64,000 nucleotides of DNA from Paenibacillus arenosi. Its GTDB lineage: Bacteria; Bacillota; Bacilli; Paenibacillales; Paenibacillaceae. The stretch spans positions 48,247 to 112,246 of the forward strand of contig NZ_JACYTN010000016.1 of assembly GCF_014841135.1 (NCBI RefSeq), read 5' to 3'. The notes beneath the pieces are model-generated. The model was given only the letters and a program-made list of their open reading frames with translations, searched no databases and had not been told where the DNA came from. Below are positions 1 to 8,958 of this stretch, piece after piece (position 1 is the first letter of the stretch; the number at the start of each line of letters is the position of its first letter). Made by a program: the position numbers and the translations under genes.

Positions 1-1751
1 AGTATTGCATTATCAAACGGATCTCTTCCATACATAAATCCGAAGCCTGCAATGAATAGGCCAACGGACATAAAGAACGGGAGAATCGTAGGAGAAGGCA
101 TATGGATCGAACCGAGTGGCTCAGCAGGAGTCATCTCCTTATTACCATCCATCTTCTCTTTCCACCAAGCATCATAGCCGCGTACGAGCGGAGTTTGCTT
201 GAAGTTGTATTCTGGCGGAGGCGAAGGAATCGTCCACTCCAGCGTACGACCGTCTTCCCACGGATCGTTTGCAGCATTTTTCGGCTGACGGGACGTAATA
301 AAGATGTTCCACAAGAACATAAGCGTTCCGATACCCATCATAATTGCACCAACTGTACTAATCATGTTCATCGTGTCAAAGCCTTGGTTTGGCAAATACG
401 TTGCAACACGACGCGGCATTCCGATTAGGCCTAGGAAATGCTGTACAAAGAATGTTAGCTGGAAGCCGATAAAGAACATCCAGAACGTTGCTTTACCAAG
501 CCCTTCATACAAGGTGCGACCGAACATTTTCGGCCACCAGAAATGTAATCCAGAAAATAGACCCAGCACCAACCCACCTACGATTACGTAGTGGAAATGC
601 GCAACAACAAAGTACGTATCGTGGAACTGGAAGTTCGCCGGCGCTGACGCCAACATAACACCTGTAACGCCACCCATAACGAACGTTGGAATGAAACCAA
701 TTGCATACAAGTTCGCTGCTGTGAACTTAATGGAACCGCCCCACAGCGTAAAGATCCAGTTAAAGATCTTAATACCTGTCGGTACGGCAATTAGCATTGT
801 TGCAATAGAGAACAACGCGTTTGCCACGGGACCTAGTCCTACTGTGAACATGTGGTGCGCCCACACCATGAAGCCTAGGAAACCGATAAGAATCGTTGCG
901 AATACCATCGAGCTGTACCCGAACAGACGCTTACGAGCAAATGTACTAAGGACATCGGAAATGATACCGAATGCCGGTAAGATCAAAATGTAAACTTCAG
1001 GATGTCCGAATATCCAGAAAATATGCTGCCATAGAACAGGGTTACCACCTAGGGCAACGTTAAAGAAGTTTCCGCTGAATAAGCGATCGAACATAAGCAA
1101 AATAAGTCCTACTGTAATAGCAGGGAATGCGAATAAAATAAGCGCGGAAGTAATGAAGGCAGCCCATGTGAACATCGGCATCCGCATGTACGTCATTCCT
1201 GGTGCACGCATGTTAATAATCGTAACCAAGAAGTTAATACCGCCTAAGAGCGTACCTAGTCCTGATATTTGTAGTCCGATGGTATAGAAGTCTACCCCAT
1301 GATGTGGACTATAGGTCGTATCCGCTAACGGCACGTACGATGTCCATCCTGCATCTGGAACATCGCCCACGATCCAGCTCAAGTTGAGCAAAAGACCACC
1401 GAACAAGAACGTCCAGAAACCGAGGGAATTCAAGAACGGGAACGCTACGTCTCGCGCACCTATTTGCAACGGTACGATAGCATTCATTAAGGCGAATATA
1501 ATCGGCATGACACCCAAGAAGATCATTGTCGTGCCGTGCATCGTTATCAATTCATTAAATGCTTGTTCACTTACTAAATCATTAAGCGGCTTAATTAACT
1601 GAATTCGGATCAAGATCGCTTCGATACCGCCAATGCCGAAGAATAAACCGCCGGCAAGGAGGTACAAAATTCCGATCTTCTTATGGTCGACCGTCGTAAG
1701 CCAGTCCATAATACCGGTGTACCGCTTGACTGTATGTGCTGTATGAGCCAA
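1..1751 (-). CDS. ctaD: Cytochrome c oxidase subunit I (partial, 3' end beyond the window)
   Basis: Catalytic heme-copper subunit of the aa3-type terminal oxidase: it reduces O2 to water and pumps protons across the cytoplasmic membrane. The minus-strand frame is open from a TTG at 1751 to the window edge (583 codons; relatives are about 610-620). It reads MAHTAHTVKRYTGIMDW and then a chain of membrane helices. The signature WxxxHPEVYILILPAFG stretch with the CuB His and the cross-linked Tyr is present, as are the HHMFTVG and HDTYFVVAHFHYV motifs carrying further CuB and heme ligands. TTG is preferred because GGGGAGGGG sits just upstream and no nearer ATG fits. It lies 50 bases after ctaC in the same direction, so the two are probably one operon. 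Family certain; the C-terminus is not visible. Confidence 0.96.
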   Translation of the reverse strand, partial: MAHTAHTVKRYTGIMDWLTTVDHKKIGILYLLAGGLFFGIGGIEAILIRIQLIKPLNDLVSEQAFNELITMHGTTMIFLGVMPIIFALMNAIVPLQIGARDVAFPFLNSLGFWTFLFGGLLLNLSWIVGDVPDAGWTSYVPLADTTYSPHHGVDFYTIGLQISGLGTLLGGINFLVTIINMRAPGMTYMRMPMFTWAAFITSALILFAFPAITVGLILLMFDRLFSGNFFNVALGGNPVLWQHIFWIFGHPEVYILILPAFGIISDVLSTFARKRLFGYSSMVFATILIGFLGFMVWAHHMFTVGLGPVANALFSIATMLIAVPTGIKIFNWIFTLWGGSIKFTAANLYAIGFIPTFVMGGVTGVMLASAPANFQFHDTYFVVAHFHYVIVGGLVLGLFSGLHFWWPKMFGRTLYEGLGKATFWMFFIGFQLTFFVQHFLGLIGMPRRVATYLPNQGFDTMNMISTVGAIMMGIGTLMFLWNIFITSRQPKNAANDPWEDGRTLEWTIPSPPPEYNFKQTPLVRGYDAWWKEKMDGNKEMTPAEPLGSIHMPSPTILPFFMSVGLFIAGFGFMYGRDPFDNAI

Positions 1752-1801
1752 GGCCGTAACCCCTCCCCTAGAAGATGCTTTTTTCTGTTTCTTACCTGTG
1801 C

Positions 1802-2902
1802 CTATTCTTCGACGTTAGGAATACCATTGTTAATCTGTTCTAGTGAATCCAACTTATAATTAGCCAAATAATCTACGATCTGATCGATCTCGTTGTCTTC
1901 CAACTTGATAACACCCATCTTATTACCTGGCTTAATATCGTCCGTTTCTTTTATCCATTTGCGCAAATGATCCTCGATCTTCGCCTGATCAAGAGACTCC
2001 GAAGCTCTCTCACGGTTAAGCAATATACCCGCTACCGCTTCCCTACTTCCTATCCCTTTCAAGTTCGGCGCTGTCTTAGGCTCATTCTCTACAGCATGGC
2101 AAGACAAACAGCTTTGCTTAAATACTTCCGCTACCGCTGCATCACCAGTAAATGGCTTAGCCGGAGCTTGCATTTCTTTTACCCAAGCGTTAAATGTCTC
2201 TTGGTTAACTGACTTCACCTTAAAGTCCATGTATGCGTGAGAAGGGCCACAAAGCTCAGCACACTTGCCTCGGTAAACATTTTCTTCCGGTGCATCAAAG
2301 TACATTTTGTTCTTGTTGCCTTTATCTAAGCTGTCTATGCGGTTGGTGTCCATCTTACCAGCAAGGGAAGGGATCCAGAAGGAGTGGAGCACGTCTTTCG
2401 TGCTGAGTTCTACTGCAATTTTCTTACCAAAGGGAATAACTAAATCTTGTGCGGTTCTAATCTTGTACTCGGGATATTCAAATTCCCACCAGTACTGATG
2501 TGCTGTTACCTTAACTTTAACTGCATTCTCGTCTTTGCTATAATCCTCGGCGAAGGCAAATACATATTTCAAAGTTGGAACAGCCAGGATAATCAAAAGG
2601 ATAATCGGAATAACCGTCCAAATGATCTCCAACTTATGACTGCCTTCTACCTGCTTCGGAATCGACTTATCGCCTGGCTTCCGACGATAGCGCACGAGGA
2701 CGTATACGGAAAGTCCGAATACAATCACCACTACGCCTGTCATAATACCAATCGACAGCTTCATCAAGTCGAACTGCGACTGTGCAATTGAACCTTGCGG
2801 GTTGAGAGTCGATAAATCCTCACGACCACAAGCGCTTAAAAGCAAGACGAGCCCGGCTAACAGCGGAAGAAGACGCTTACTAAACTGCCACCGTTTCATC
2901 AT
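1802..2902 (-). CDS. ctaC: Cytochrome c oxidase subunit II with fused cytochrome c domain
   Basis: Accepts electrons from cytochrome c and passes them to subunit I through the binuclear CuA centre. The 366 residues start with a lipoprotein signal (lipobox LLLSACG, lipid attachment on Cys), then two membrane helices (about residues 48-70 and 90-112). The extracytoplasmic cupredoxin domain carries the CuA ligands in CAELCGPSHAYM. The C-terminal domain has a heme c site CLSCH and a distal Met region, the caa3 arrangement known from Bacillus CtaC. It is followed by ctaD after 50 bases. The ATG at 2902 gives a complete signal peptide. Downstream oxidase subunits are presumably left of the window. 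Confidence 0.97.
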   Translation of the reverse strand: MMKRWQFSKRLLPLLAGLVLLLSACGREDLSTLNPQGSIAQSQFDLMKLSIGIMTGVVVIVFGLSVYVLVRYRRKPGDKSIPKQVEGSHKLEIIWTVIPIILLIILAVPTLKYVFAFAEDYSKDENAVKVKVTAHQYWWEFEYPEYKIRTAQDLVIPFGKKIAVELSTKDVLHSFWIPSLAGKMDTNRIDSLDKGNKNKMYFDAPEENVYRGKCAELCGPSHAYMDFKVKSVNQETFNAWVKEMQAPAKPFTGDAAVAEVFKQSCLSCHAVENEPKTAPNLKGIGSREAVAGILLNRERASESLDQAKIEDHLRKWIKETDDIKPGNKMGVIKLEDNEIDQIVDYLANYKLDSLEQINNGIPNVEE

Positions 2903-3547
2903 TCATCAACCCCACTTTGTCCTTTTTCGTTGATGCTGATTAGGTTATTTTCGCTCTGCATAAGCTTATCCTCCATTACTCTATACATGTGCTATTGCTT
3001 CAAATAGAAAATAGACCTGTAATAGGGGCAACAAACGATGAAGCTACCGGCTGATTCACGTAACCATTTGACGACCCTCACACTCGCTCTATGTACGTTC
3101 CAAGCTAGCATGAAGACACGATCAATTTCAGCGCTGATGTCACAACCCTGTCAATAAATGCAATCACTCACCTAAATATAATTTCCATATTTTTATTTGT
3201 CAACGATTACCTGCTAGTTCACAAAGTGTTCAAATATCGAATAATACCGCACAGCAAAAGACTTTGCAAGCGTTTACAAATAATAAAATTATCTATTATT
3301 ATTCATGACGAACGGTCTCATTTCACGTCGAATGACTTTAACGAAAATTGTCGGCAAGGTTTCTGATGATTCCCTAATCCATTTTTGTCCTACTATCGTC
3401 TCTTATGCAACGTTCTCCTTCTAGCCTATTTGAAGCTGTTCATCGGTTATTCACTTTATGCGTGGCGAAATACGCTCATTTCGCTTCCTTTTCACAGAAC
3501 GATCATTTTTTTGGAAAATGCCAATGTCCCACTGCTTCAATAAAATG
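2903..3547. other. Intergenic region upstream of ctaC
   Basis: About 640 bases without a convincing gene. The short open frames here have no ribosome site and low-complexity composition. It should carry the ctaC promoter and holds one catabolite-response-like site (3265-3278). I see no structured RNA. Confidence 0.5.
3265..3278. promoter_or_regulatory. Possible cre (CcpA) site upstream of ctaC
   Basis: TGCAAGCGTTTACA fits the catabolite-response consensus TGWAANCGNTNWCA at all but one fixed position (C instead of W at position 3). It is about 360 bases before the ctaC start, far for direct promoter occlusion unless transcription starts far upstream. CcpA control of respiratory genes is known in Bacillus; here it is inference. 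Confidence 0.35.
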
Positions 3548-3577
3548 CAAAAAAAGACGCATCCAATGGATACGTCT
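3548..3577 (-). terminator. Intrinsic terminator of the 62-residue gene
   Basis: On the minus strand an 11-base stem (agacgtatcca / tggatgcgtct, one mismatch) with almost no loop is followed by seven T. It lies about 60 bases after the stop of the gene at 3639-3827. Confidence 0.7.
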
Positions 3578-3638
3578 GATACGACTAACCTATTCCTAGT
3601 TCACTTCCATAATAAAAATCACATTCCATCTACACACT

Positions 3639-3827
3639 TTAGGATGCGCTTGTGTCCATTTTACCTAGTTCATTTTCTACAAGCTGGGTTAGTTCGTCTT
3701 CATAGCCTCCCGTTATCCGATACTTCCGGATATATTCCTTCACGAACTTCCGTGGATTCTTGGGACGAAAAATTCGTGTCATCTCCAACAAGCTTTCTCT
3801 CACTTCGTTGTGACCTTTTGCTGCCAT
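3639..3827 (-). CDS. Small conserved-looking protein of unknown function (62 aa)
   Basis: I do not recognise a named family. The product is 62 residues, charged, probably helical, without a signal peptide or membrane segment (MAAKGHNEVRESLLEMTRIF at its start). The gene is supported by a strong ribosome site (TTTAGGAGGGAATTTT before ATG), its own terminator at 3548-3577 and a plausible sigma-A promoter at 3923-3950. It is monocistronic and divergent from the serine hydrolase gene at 4184. Its function cannot be inferred from the context. Confidence 0.75.
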   Translation of the reverse strand: MAAKGHNEVRESLLEMTRIFRPKNPRKFVKEYIRKYRITGGYEDELTQLVENELGKMDTSAS

Positions 3828-3922
3828 GAAAATTCCCTCCTAAAGCGTTGTAGATCAATCTCCCCGACGGAGAAGTAACGGACTTCGCTTATAACGCTGG
3901 AATTTACAACCTAATAGCCCCT

Positions 3923-3950
3923 ATTATAACATATTCACACGAAGTGCAAA
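3923..3950 (-). promoter_or_regulatory. Likely sigma-A promoter of the 62-residue gene, within an inverted repeat
   Basis: On the minus strand TTTGCA, 16 bases, then TATAAT (complement of 3923-3928), about 95 bases before the start at 3827. The -35 half lies in an imperfect inverted repeat (CGAAGTGCAA, 17 bases, TTGCACCTTCG; 3940-3978) placed between divergent genes, which could be an operator. Confidence 0.45.
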
Positions 3951-4183
3951 ATCACCCACTCATAACTTGCACCTTCGTGCATAAGGGACAATTATAATGG
4001 ATCATATTTAGAGTTATCGCTCTCCTATTCCCATAATTCCAAAATCGTTGCAAGCTATAATGGTTATGATATGAACAACGTTAAATCATGGTCATATGTT
4101 GCAAATAAACATGCTTGTTCCAAAACCAATCATTGAACAGGCTGCTCGTAGCCAACATTTCATCTATAGAGAGGATTTGCTTC

Positions 4184-5212
4184 ATGTCTTTCACTCCCCA
4201 TATTACGGCAAAAAATTCAAACTGGACAAGGTTCATTTGTCCTACAGAGGCAAGAATGGACGATGATCTATTTCAAACCGCTCTAGCGCAGCTCCCAGAA
4301 CAATTACCAAAGCTTCGCTGTTTCTTATTAGCGCGCGACGGCAAGCTTGTGCATGAGAGCTATTACCAGGATACGGATGAGCATACGCTTCACGATCTGC
4401 GTTCTGCTACAAAATCAATAATGAGCTTGCTAATTGGCATCGCGCAGCAGCAAGGAAAAATGATTGGTACACACGATCCAATCGCTCCTTTACTAGAGCC
4501 CTATATGCTGGCATCGATGCGGTCTAACACTTTGTGGCAGCGCCTGACTTTGTATCATTTGCTCACCATGACAACAGGGCTGCAATGGGAAACGAACAGC
4601 CGGATGAGCGAGCGCTGGGTTCACCGCTTCCATAGTAGTCCAAGCTGGAGACGCTTTGCGACGAAGCTCCCGATTCAATCGAATATGTACGGACGCTTTC
4701 AGTACCGCAGCATTGACTCACACCTTCTATCCGTGCTGTTAACGCTGCAAACCGGAATGGCTGCTGATCAGTTTGCGGAACAATATTTATTTGGTCCGCT
4801 CGGCATATCCAACTATAAATGGGAACGTTCGCCTGACGGCGATGCAGCCGGCCATATCGGCTTATCCTTAACAGGACGGGATATGCTGTCAATCGGACAG
4901 CTCCTGCTAAATGAAGGATACGTGACCACAAATAACGTCCTAACATCATTAATACCCGCTTCTTGGGTTCATGAAACGATAACTGCTCACAGCGAAGGCG
5001 CTCCCGGATATGGTGCATACGGATATCAGTGGTGGTGCCATCAATTGAATGGCATCGATGCTGCTTGTGCAATGGGATATGGCGGTCAGCTCATCTTTGT
5101 TATTCCTAAACTGCGTATCACAGCTGTATGGGCTGCCGATTCCAAAGTGAAGCGCTGGCGCCACCCTGCCCAATGGTTAGAGCAATATTTGCTTCCAGCT
5201 GTTCAACCGTAA
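4184..5212 (+). CDS. Serine hydrolase of the beta-lactamase / class C penicillin-binding family
   Basis: A putative cytoplasmic serine hydrolase or esterase of the large beta-lactamase-like family; the substrate cannot be told. The catalytic motif SxxK is visible as SATKS in RSATKSIMSLLIG. A Tyr-centred second motif is seen around YRSIDSHLLS, in place of YxN, and a third element in GYGYQWW and MGYGGQ near the C-terminus. Length is about 342 residues. The frame can extend upstream to 4115, but the ATG at 4184 has AGAGAGGA nine bases before it and gives a normal N-terminus (MSFTPHITAK). No signal peptide or membrane anchor is seen. It is monocistronic, followed after 135 bases by an MFS transporter gene. 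True beta-lactamase activity is unlikely given the degenerate second motif. Confidence 0.85.
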   Translation: MSFTPHITAKNSNWTRFICPTEARMDDDLFQTALAQLPEQLPKLRCFLLARDGKLVHESYYQDTDEHTLHDLRSATKSIMSLLIGIAQQQGKMIGTHDPIAPLLEPYMLASMRSNTLWQRLTLYHLLTMTTGLQWETNSRMSERWVHRFHSSPSWRRFATKLPIQSNMYGRFQYRSIDSHLLSVLLTLQTGMAADQFAEQYLFGPLGISNYKWERSPDGDAAGHIGLSLTGRDMLSIGQLLLNEGYVTTNNVLTSLIPASWVHETITAHSEGAPGYGAYGYQWWCHQLNGIDAACAMGYGGQLIFVIPKLRITAVWAADSKVKRWRHPAQWLEQYLLPAVQP

Positions 5213-5347
5213 CCGCCAGTCGTTCCCCAGTCATTGGAAAACTAGATTGGCACACGCTATAATGGAAAGGTTACAATTTAAGGTTACCAATCCAGATTAC
5301 ATAGCAAATTTAAGCATCTTACAACATGTGAAAAGGGAGCGTCTCGT

Positions 5348-6526
5348 TTGAAATCAATCCGAAAGCTAGGACTATCATCTGACATCGCGCTGTTGGCCGT
5401 CATTTTACTCCTTGTGGAATTCGTACGGGGAGCAACAGTGCTTAGCTTTATCCCGATATTTGGGGAGAAAGAGCTTGGTATTACGCTAGGCATAATCGGT
5501 ACTGCAATAACGGCGCATTATTTAACAGATACGGTACTTAAAATATTTATCGGCTATTTGCTGGATCGTTTTTCATCCAAGTTAATCGTCATATGCGGAC
5601 TGCTCATTTCCTTAGGCGGTATCGGATTGTTCCACTGGGGCAGTAATCCTTGGATATTCATACTAGCCTCCGCCATATATGGTGTAGGTATGTCCCCTGT
5701 ATGGCTCGTCTGTCTTACAAAAGTAAATACAGAGCAGCGTGCCGCTCAAATGGGATTCCTGTATACGATCTGGCTCGTTGGTATGGGTGCTGGCCCAGTC
5801 GTATTAAATGTCGTTCTCGACTATACACCACATCTTGCGTACGCACTGCTATTAGGGCTAACTTTCATTGCGCTTGCACTCAGCTTTTTCTTGCCAAGAG
5901 GGAGAAATAATGGCGAATCAGCTACCCCTGTTCCTTTTAAAGAACAGTTTGCTGTGCTGCGTGAGCGATTATCTGCAATGAAACCATTATTGCCAGGCAT
6001 GATCCTGCAAACGTTGGGTGCAAGTATGCTCGTTCCGATTTTGCCGAAGTTCGCTGAGCAATTCCTGTCCTTATCCAGTGGACAATATTCCCTGCTCTTA
6101 CTAATTGGAGGAGGGTGTACCGTAATCGGCCTCGTGCCGATGGGCAAATGGTCAGATCGTGTGGGCCGCAAGCCTTTCCTTATCGTTGGCTTTGCTATTT
6201 TCGGGCTTACCCTTGCATCGCTTTCGATGAAACCAGGTGTCCTCATGGCCTATGCACTAGCTGTTATTCTCGGCATCTCCTACGCAGCTGTACTACCCGC
6301 ATGGAATGCCTTGCTCGCCTTGTATGTGCCTCCAGCACAAAAGGGACTCGGATGGAGCTTGCTATCGACAGTTGAGAATATCGGCGTGCTGATTGGCCCC
6401 GTTGTCGGCGGATTAATTGCCGAGGCATTCTCCGTCTCTGCCGTTATTTGGTTCAGTGCAGGGCTATTCAGCATTATCGCTATCGTGTACTGGCTGTTCC
6501 CATCAAGATGGTTTGCAGAAAGATAA
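5348..6526 (+). CDS. Major facilitator superfamily transporter (12 TM)
   Basis: A putative drug or metabolite exporter of the inner membrane, 392 residues with twelve hydrophobic segments and a central cytoplasmic loop (about residues 180-210). The MFS loop motif between helices 2 and 3 is present in degenerate form (GYLLDRFSSK), and the symmetric copy between helices 8 and 9 is clear (GKWSDRVGRKPF). The start is a TTG at 5348 with AAAAGGGAGCG about eight bases upstream. The same strand continues with a VTT-domain gene 61 bases later, so co-transcription is possible. Substrate unknown. It could equally be a sugar efflux or a multidrug-type carrier. Confidence 0.9.
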   Translation: MKSIRKLGLSSDIALLAVILLLVEFVRGATVLSFIPIFGEKELGITLGIIGTAITAHYLTDTVLKIFIGYLLDRFSSKLIVICGLLISLGGIGLFHWGSNPWIFILASAIYGVGMSPVWLVCLTKVNTEQRAAQMGFLYTIWLVGMGAGPVVLNVVLDYTPHLAYALLLGLTFIALALSFFLPRGRNNGESATPVPFKEQFAVLRERLSAMKPLLPGMILQTLGASMLVPILPKFAEQFLSLSSGQYSLLLLIGGGCTVIGLVPMGKWSDRVGRKPFLIVGFAIFGLTLASLSMKPGVLMAYALAVILGISYAAVLPAWNALLALYVPPAQKGLGWSLLSTVENIGVLIGPVVGGLIAEAFSVSAVIWFSAGLFSIIAIVYWLFPSRWFAER

Positions 6527-6587
6527 GAAACATATACAAAAATACAGTGTGATCATGTAATGGAATGGGAGAGGTGTACGAACTATT

Positions 6588-7196
6588 ATGTGGGATTGGT
6601 TTCAAGATTTTATTGCTTACGCAAAAGATATAGATATCGCGCAAGTAGAGATATGGCTGCAAAAATATTCTGCACTTGGCCCTCTACCTGGAATTTTACT
6701 TCCATTTGGGGAATCGTTCGTTCCGGCACTGCCTCTATTTGTATTCGTAGTCGCCAACGCTGCATCCTATGGGTTGTGGTTTGGATTTTTATACTCATGG
6801 ATCGGGGTATGTCTAGGTTCATTCGCTGTCTTTTGGCTGGCTCGGAAGTTTGGTGGACGCTTTAGTATGTACATCCAAAAAAGGTTGCCGGGCACACAAA
6901 AGTTTTTTAATTGGATCGAATCTAAAGGGTTTACGCCTATTTTCATATTGTTATGTTTCCCGTTCACTCCTTCCGTACTCATAAATGTCGCAGCCGGTAT
7001 TAGTACGATCCCGTTCCGCACCTTTATGATCGCTGTAATGGCCGGAAAGTCCGTTATGATCTTCTTAATGGCATTTCTCGGTCATGACTGGAAAGGATTC
7101 GTAGAACATCCTTGGCGTTTGCTGCTTGTTGCCGCTGCTCTTTGGCTGTTATGGTACGGAGGCAAAAAACTTGAAGGGCGTTATCAGCACAAATAA
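6588..7196 (+). CDS. VTT-domain (DedA / TVP38-like) membrane protein
   Basis: A 202-residue polytopic membrane protein of the VTT/SNARE-associated family. Bacterial members act in lipid or membrane homeostasis, and some are undecaprenyl-phosphate or phospholipid flippases. The family features visible here are a re-entrant stretch with Pro and Glu (PGILLPFGESFVPALPLF), FPFTPSVLINVAAGIS in the middle, and a terminal helix ending in basic residues. The start at 6588 follows GGGAGAGG at good spacing. It is downstream of the MFS gene; nothing here tells the lipid substrate. Confidence 0.85.
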   Translation: MWDWFQDFIAYAKDIDIAQVEIWLQKYSALGPLPGILLPFGESFVPALPLFVFVVANAASYGLWFGFLYSWIGVCLGSFAVFWLARKFGGRFSMYIQKRLPGTQKFFNWIESKGFTPIFILLCFPFTPSVLINVAAGISTIPFRTFMIAVMAGKSVMIFLMAFLGHDWKGFVEHPWRLLLVAAALWLLWYGGKKLEGRYQHK

Positions 7197-7390
7197 TGGC
7201 TAGTAGCCCACCTAAGTGCAAATGCGAATAGGAACGTATACTTATCTTTAGAGTTTTAAGAGGCACATCACTCTTAAGGAATAAGTCCTCCCCGCAAAGG
7301 GCACGTTATGCTTAGCGATACAGTGTTCTCCATTGCAAATGTATGAGAAGTCAATCTGTAGAGCGGATGGCTGAAAGGAGCAACGTGTCC

Positions 7391-7672
7391 ATGAGCAAAG
7401 AACAACATGAGATGCACCCGATGTCCCGCGATCGTGTGGAGGTAGACGGTATTTACACGAATGAATGGGGGCGTGCGGAGACTCTTCATCGGGGTCAACA
7501 CTTCCCTACCGATCCGCAGCTAGGTGCTACCGAGTGGGAACTCAAGGAATTTTCGTATGATAATCATCATCAAGGTTTGACGGATGAGCGCTTAGTTCCA
7601 GAAGCGGACAAAGACATTCCACCGCCGAAGCAAGTCCATCCACGCAAGCATATTGACCGTGGCGACAAATAG
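7391..7672 (+). CDS. Small hydrophilic protein of unknown function (93 aa)
   Basis: I do not recognise it with confidence. It is acidic-basic mixed, rich in His, Asp, Glu and Pro, with no hydrophobic segment. The central stretch DGIYTNEWGRAETLHRGQ followed by FP resembles the short YjzC-like proteins of Bacilli, but the resemblance is weak. The ATG at 7391 is chosen because AAAGGAG lies ten bases upstream; the frame extends to 7343 without a ribosome site. It is convergent with spo0M. Confidence 0.7.
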   Translation: MSKEQHEMHPMSRDRVEVDGIYTNEWGRAETLHRGQHFPTDPQLGATEWELKEFSYDNHHQGLTDERLVPEADKDIPPPKQVHPRKHIDRGDK

Positions 7673-7698
7673 GTAGTACCGCTCAGCTTATATGTAAC

Positions 7699-7750
7699 AA
7701 AAAAAGAACCTTCGACCAATTGCTGTAGAAGCGACTGGCTGGAGGTTCTT
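7699..7750 (-). terminator. Terminator of spo0M
   Basis: Minus strand: AAGAACCT and its complement AGGTTCTT (ends extended imperfectly by CCAGCCA and TGGTCG) bracket a 36-base loop, followed by a run of T. It sits 21 bases after the spo0M stop. Confidence 0.7.
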
Positions 7751-7770
7751 GCTGTTCTCAGGACGATCTA

Positions 7771-8547
7771 TTAAATATATCGACGAATCATATTAGATAA
7801 GTGGTTCGAAGCACCATCAGGGCCTAGACGCTTCCATTCATCATTTGGCAAGCTAAAGCGTACGAACGTCTCATCCATATCCATCGCTTCTGCTAACCAG
7901 CCGCCGAGACCTTTAGCACGTCGATCAATTTGAACGAGGATCTCCATCTCATGCTCTTTCGGATAGAAAATAACTTCCAACTCATCAAGGTCGCCTCTAA
8001 AATAAGTTGTCGGAACAAATTCGAACTCTTGCACGAATGGAACGGCCCCACCAAGACGCGGCGCGTACTCACATTCTGCTTTGCGTAAGCGGAAGCCAAG
8101 ACGGTTCAAGGCATCAATAACGATGCTCTGCTCCACTTTAGGCGCGATCTCGATCAGATCATTATCAGATGGATCAACCGCGTTCGCGATATCCAATTCT
8201 GTCTTCAACCATACGGGAGCACGGCCAATCGTAAGCGGCGTATGCGGAGGTAGCACAATCGTAAATGGCAATTCGCGCAGCTCATTTGGCTGCAATGTGA
8301 ATGCACTGCTTACTTTGAAACGTACCAGCTCATGGTTGACCTGATGTTTCGAGTCATTGGATTCTTTAGTATATTGAGTCATAAGCTTAAGATGAATGGC
8401 CTCTACTTGCTGCTGAACTTGACCGCCTTGTATTTTGACGACTCCAGACACTTGCTCACCCGGCGCATAGCGATTGCGTTCTAACAGCGTGTCAACCTTT
8501 GCAGAACCGATACCTACACTAGCTAAAATACGGTTAAACAATGACAT
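7771..8547 (-). CDS. spo0M: Sporulation-control protein Spo0M
   Basis: A cytoplasmic arrestin-like protein that affects the onset of sporulation in Bacillus; its mechanism is not settled. The 258 residues start MSLFNRILASVGIGSAKVDT and carry the family features APGEQVSGVV, FTIVLPPHTPLT and the late FEFVPTTYFRGDLDELEV, with a characteristic C-terminus LSNMIRRYI. The ATG at 8547 is preferred over the one at 8556, because CCTCC (GGAGG on the coding strand) at 8557-8561 directly touches the latter and is nine bases from the former. An ECF-type promoter about 100 bases upstream (8647-8675) suits the known sigma-W control of spo0M in B. subtilis. It is monocistronic with its own terminator. Confidence 0.93.
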   Translation of the reverse strand: MSLFNRILASVGIGSAKVDTLLERNRYAPGEQVSGVVKIQGGQVQQQVEAIHLKLMTQYTKESNDSKHQVNHELVRFKVSSAFTLQPNELRELPFTIVLPPHTPLTIGRAPVWLKTELDIANAVDPSDNDLIEIAPKVEQSIVIDALNRLGFRLRKAECEYAPRLGGAVPFVQEFEFVPTTYFRGDLDELEVIFYPKEHEMEILVQIDRRAKGLGGWLAEAMDMDETFVRFSLPNDEWKRLGPDGASNHLSNMIRRYI

Positions 8548-8958
8548 GATTACCATCCTCCGATTATTATAATAAACTTAAAATGGCGCCAGATTAAATG
8601 TATTGAGCCTTACCTTGTTTGTAATCCATGCAAACCAATACTACTATATACGGACCATCACTTCCAGTTGTTTCAAAAGATATTTCCCTTCCTAGTCAAC
8701 AACGAATTTCCGATTATATCCAAGCCTTGAACAAGCATGAATATAGTGATAAAGTGACAAAGCGACACTTTTGCTCCCCCCATAAAAATACTTATTTATG
8801 AAGAAAGAAAGTGTTGGGTATGCTGTTGATAGACAATAGTTGAACTTCCTGTTTAGCTTCTAAAAGTACAGGGTAAGGAAATATGTTCGTTTGCGATTAT
8901 CGATAACCGGTACAGGTTATTTCAATATAAATATTAAAACATTATAGGGGTTGAACTA
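8548..8958. other. Divergent intergenic region spo0M / mscL
   Basis: About 410 bases with the ECF promoter of spo0M at 8647-8675. The rest should hold the mscL promoter; I see no gene or structured RNA in it. Confidence 0.5.
8647..8675 (-). promoter_or_regulatory. Sigma-W-type (ECF) promoter of spo0M
   Basis: On the minus strand TGAAAC (complement of 8670-8675), a 17-base spacer, then CGTATA (complement of 8647-8652). This matches the ECF sigma-W consensus TGAAAC-N16/17-CGTA. It is 100 bases before the spo0M start. B. subtilis spo0M is a known member of the sigma-W regulon, which supports the call. Confidence 0.7.

Noticed and set aside
4115..4183. N-terminal extension of the serine hydrolase
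   Set aside because: No ribosome site before 4115 and the extension has no family match; the start at 4184 has a good one.
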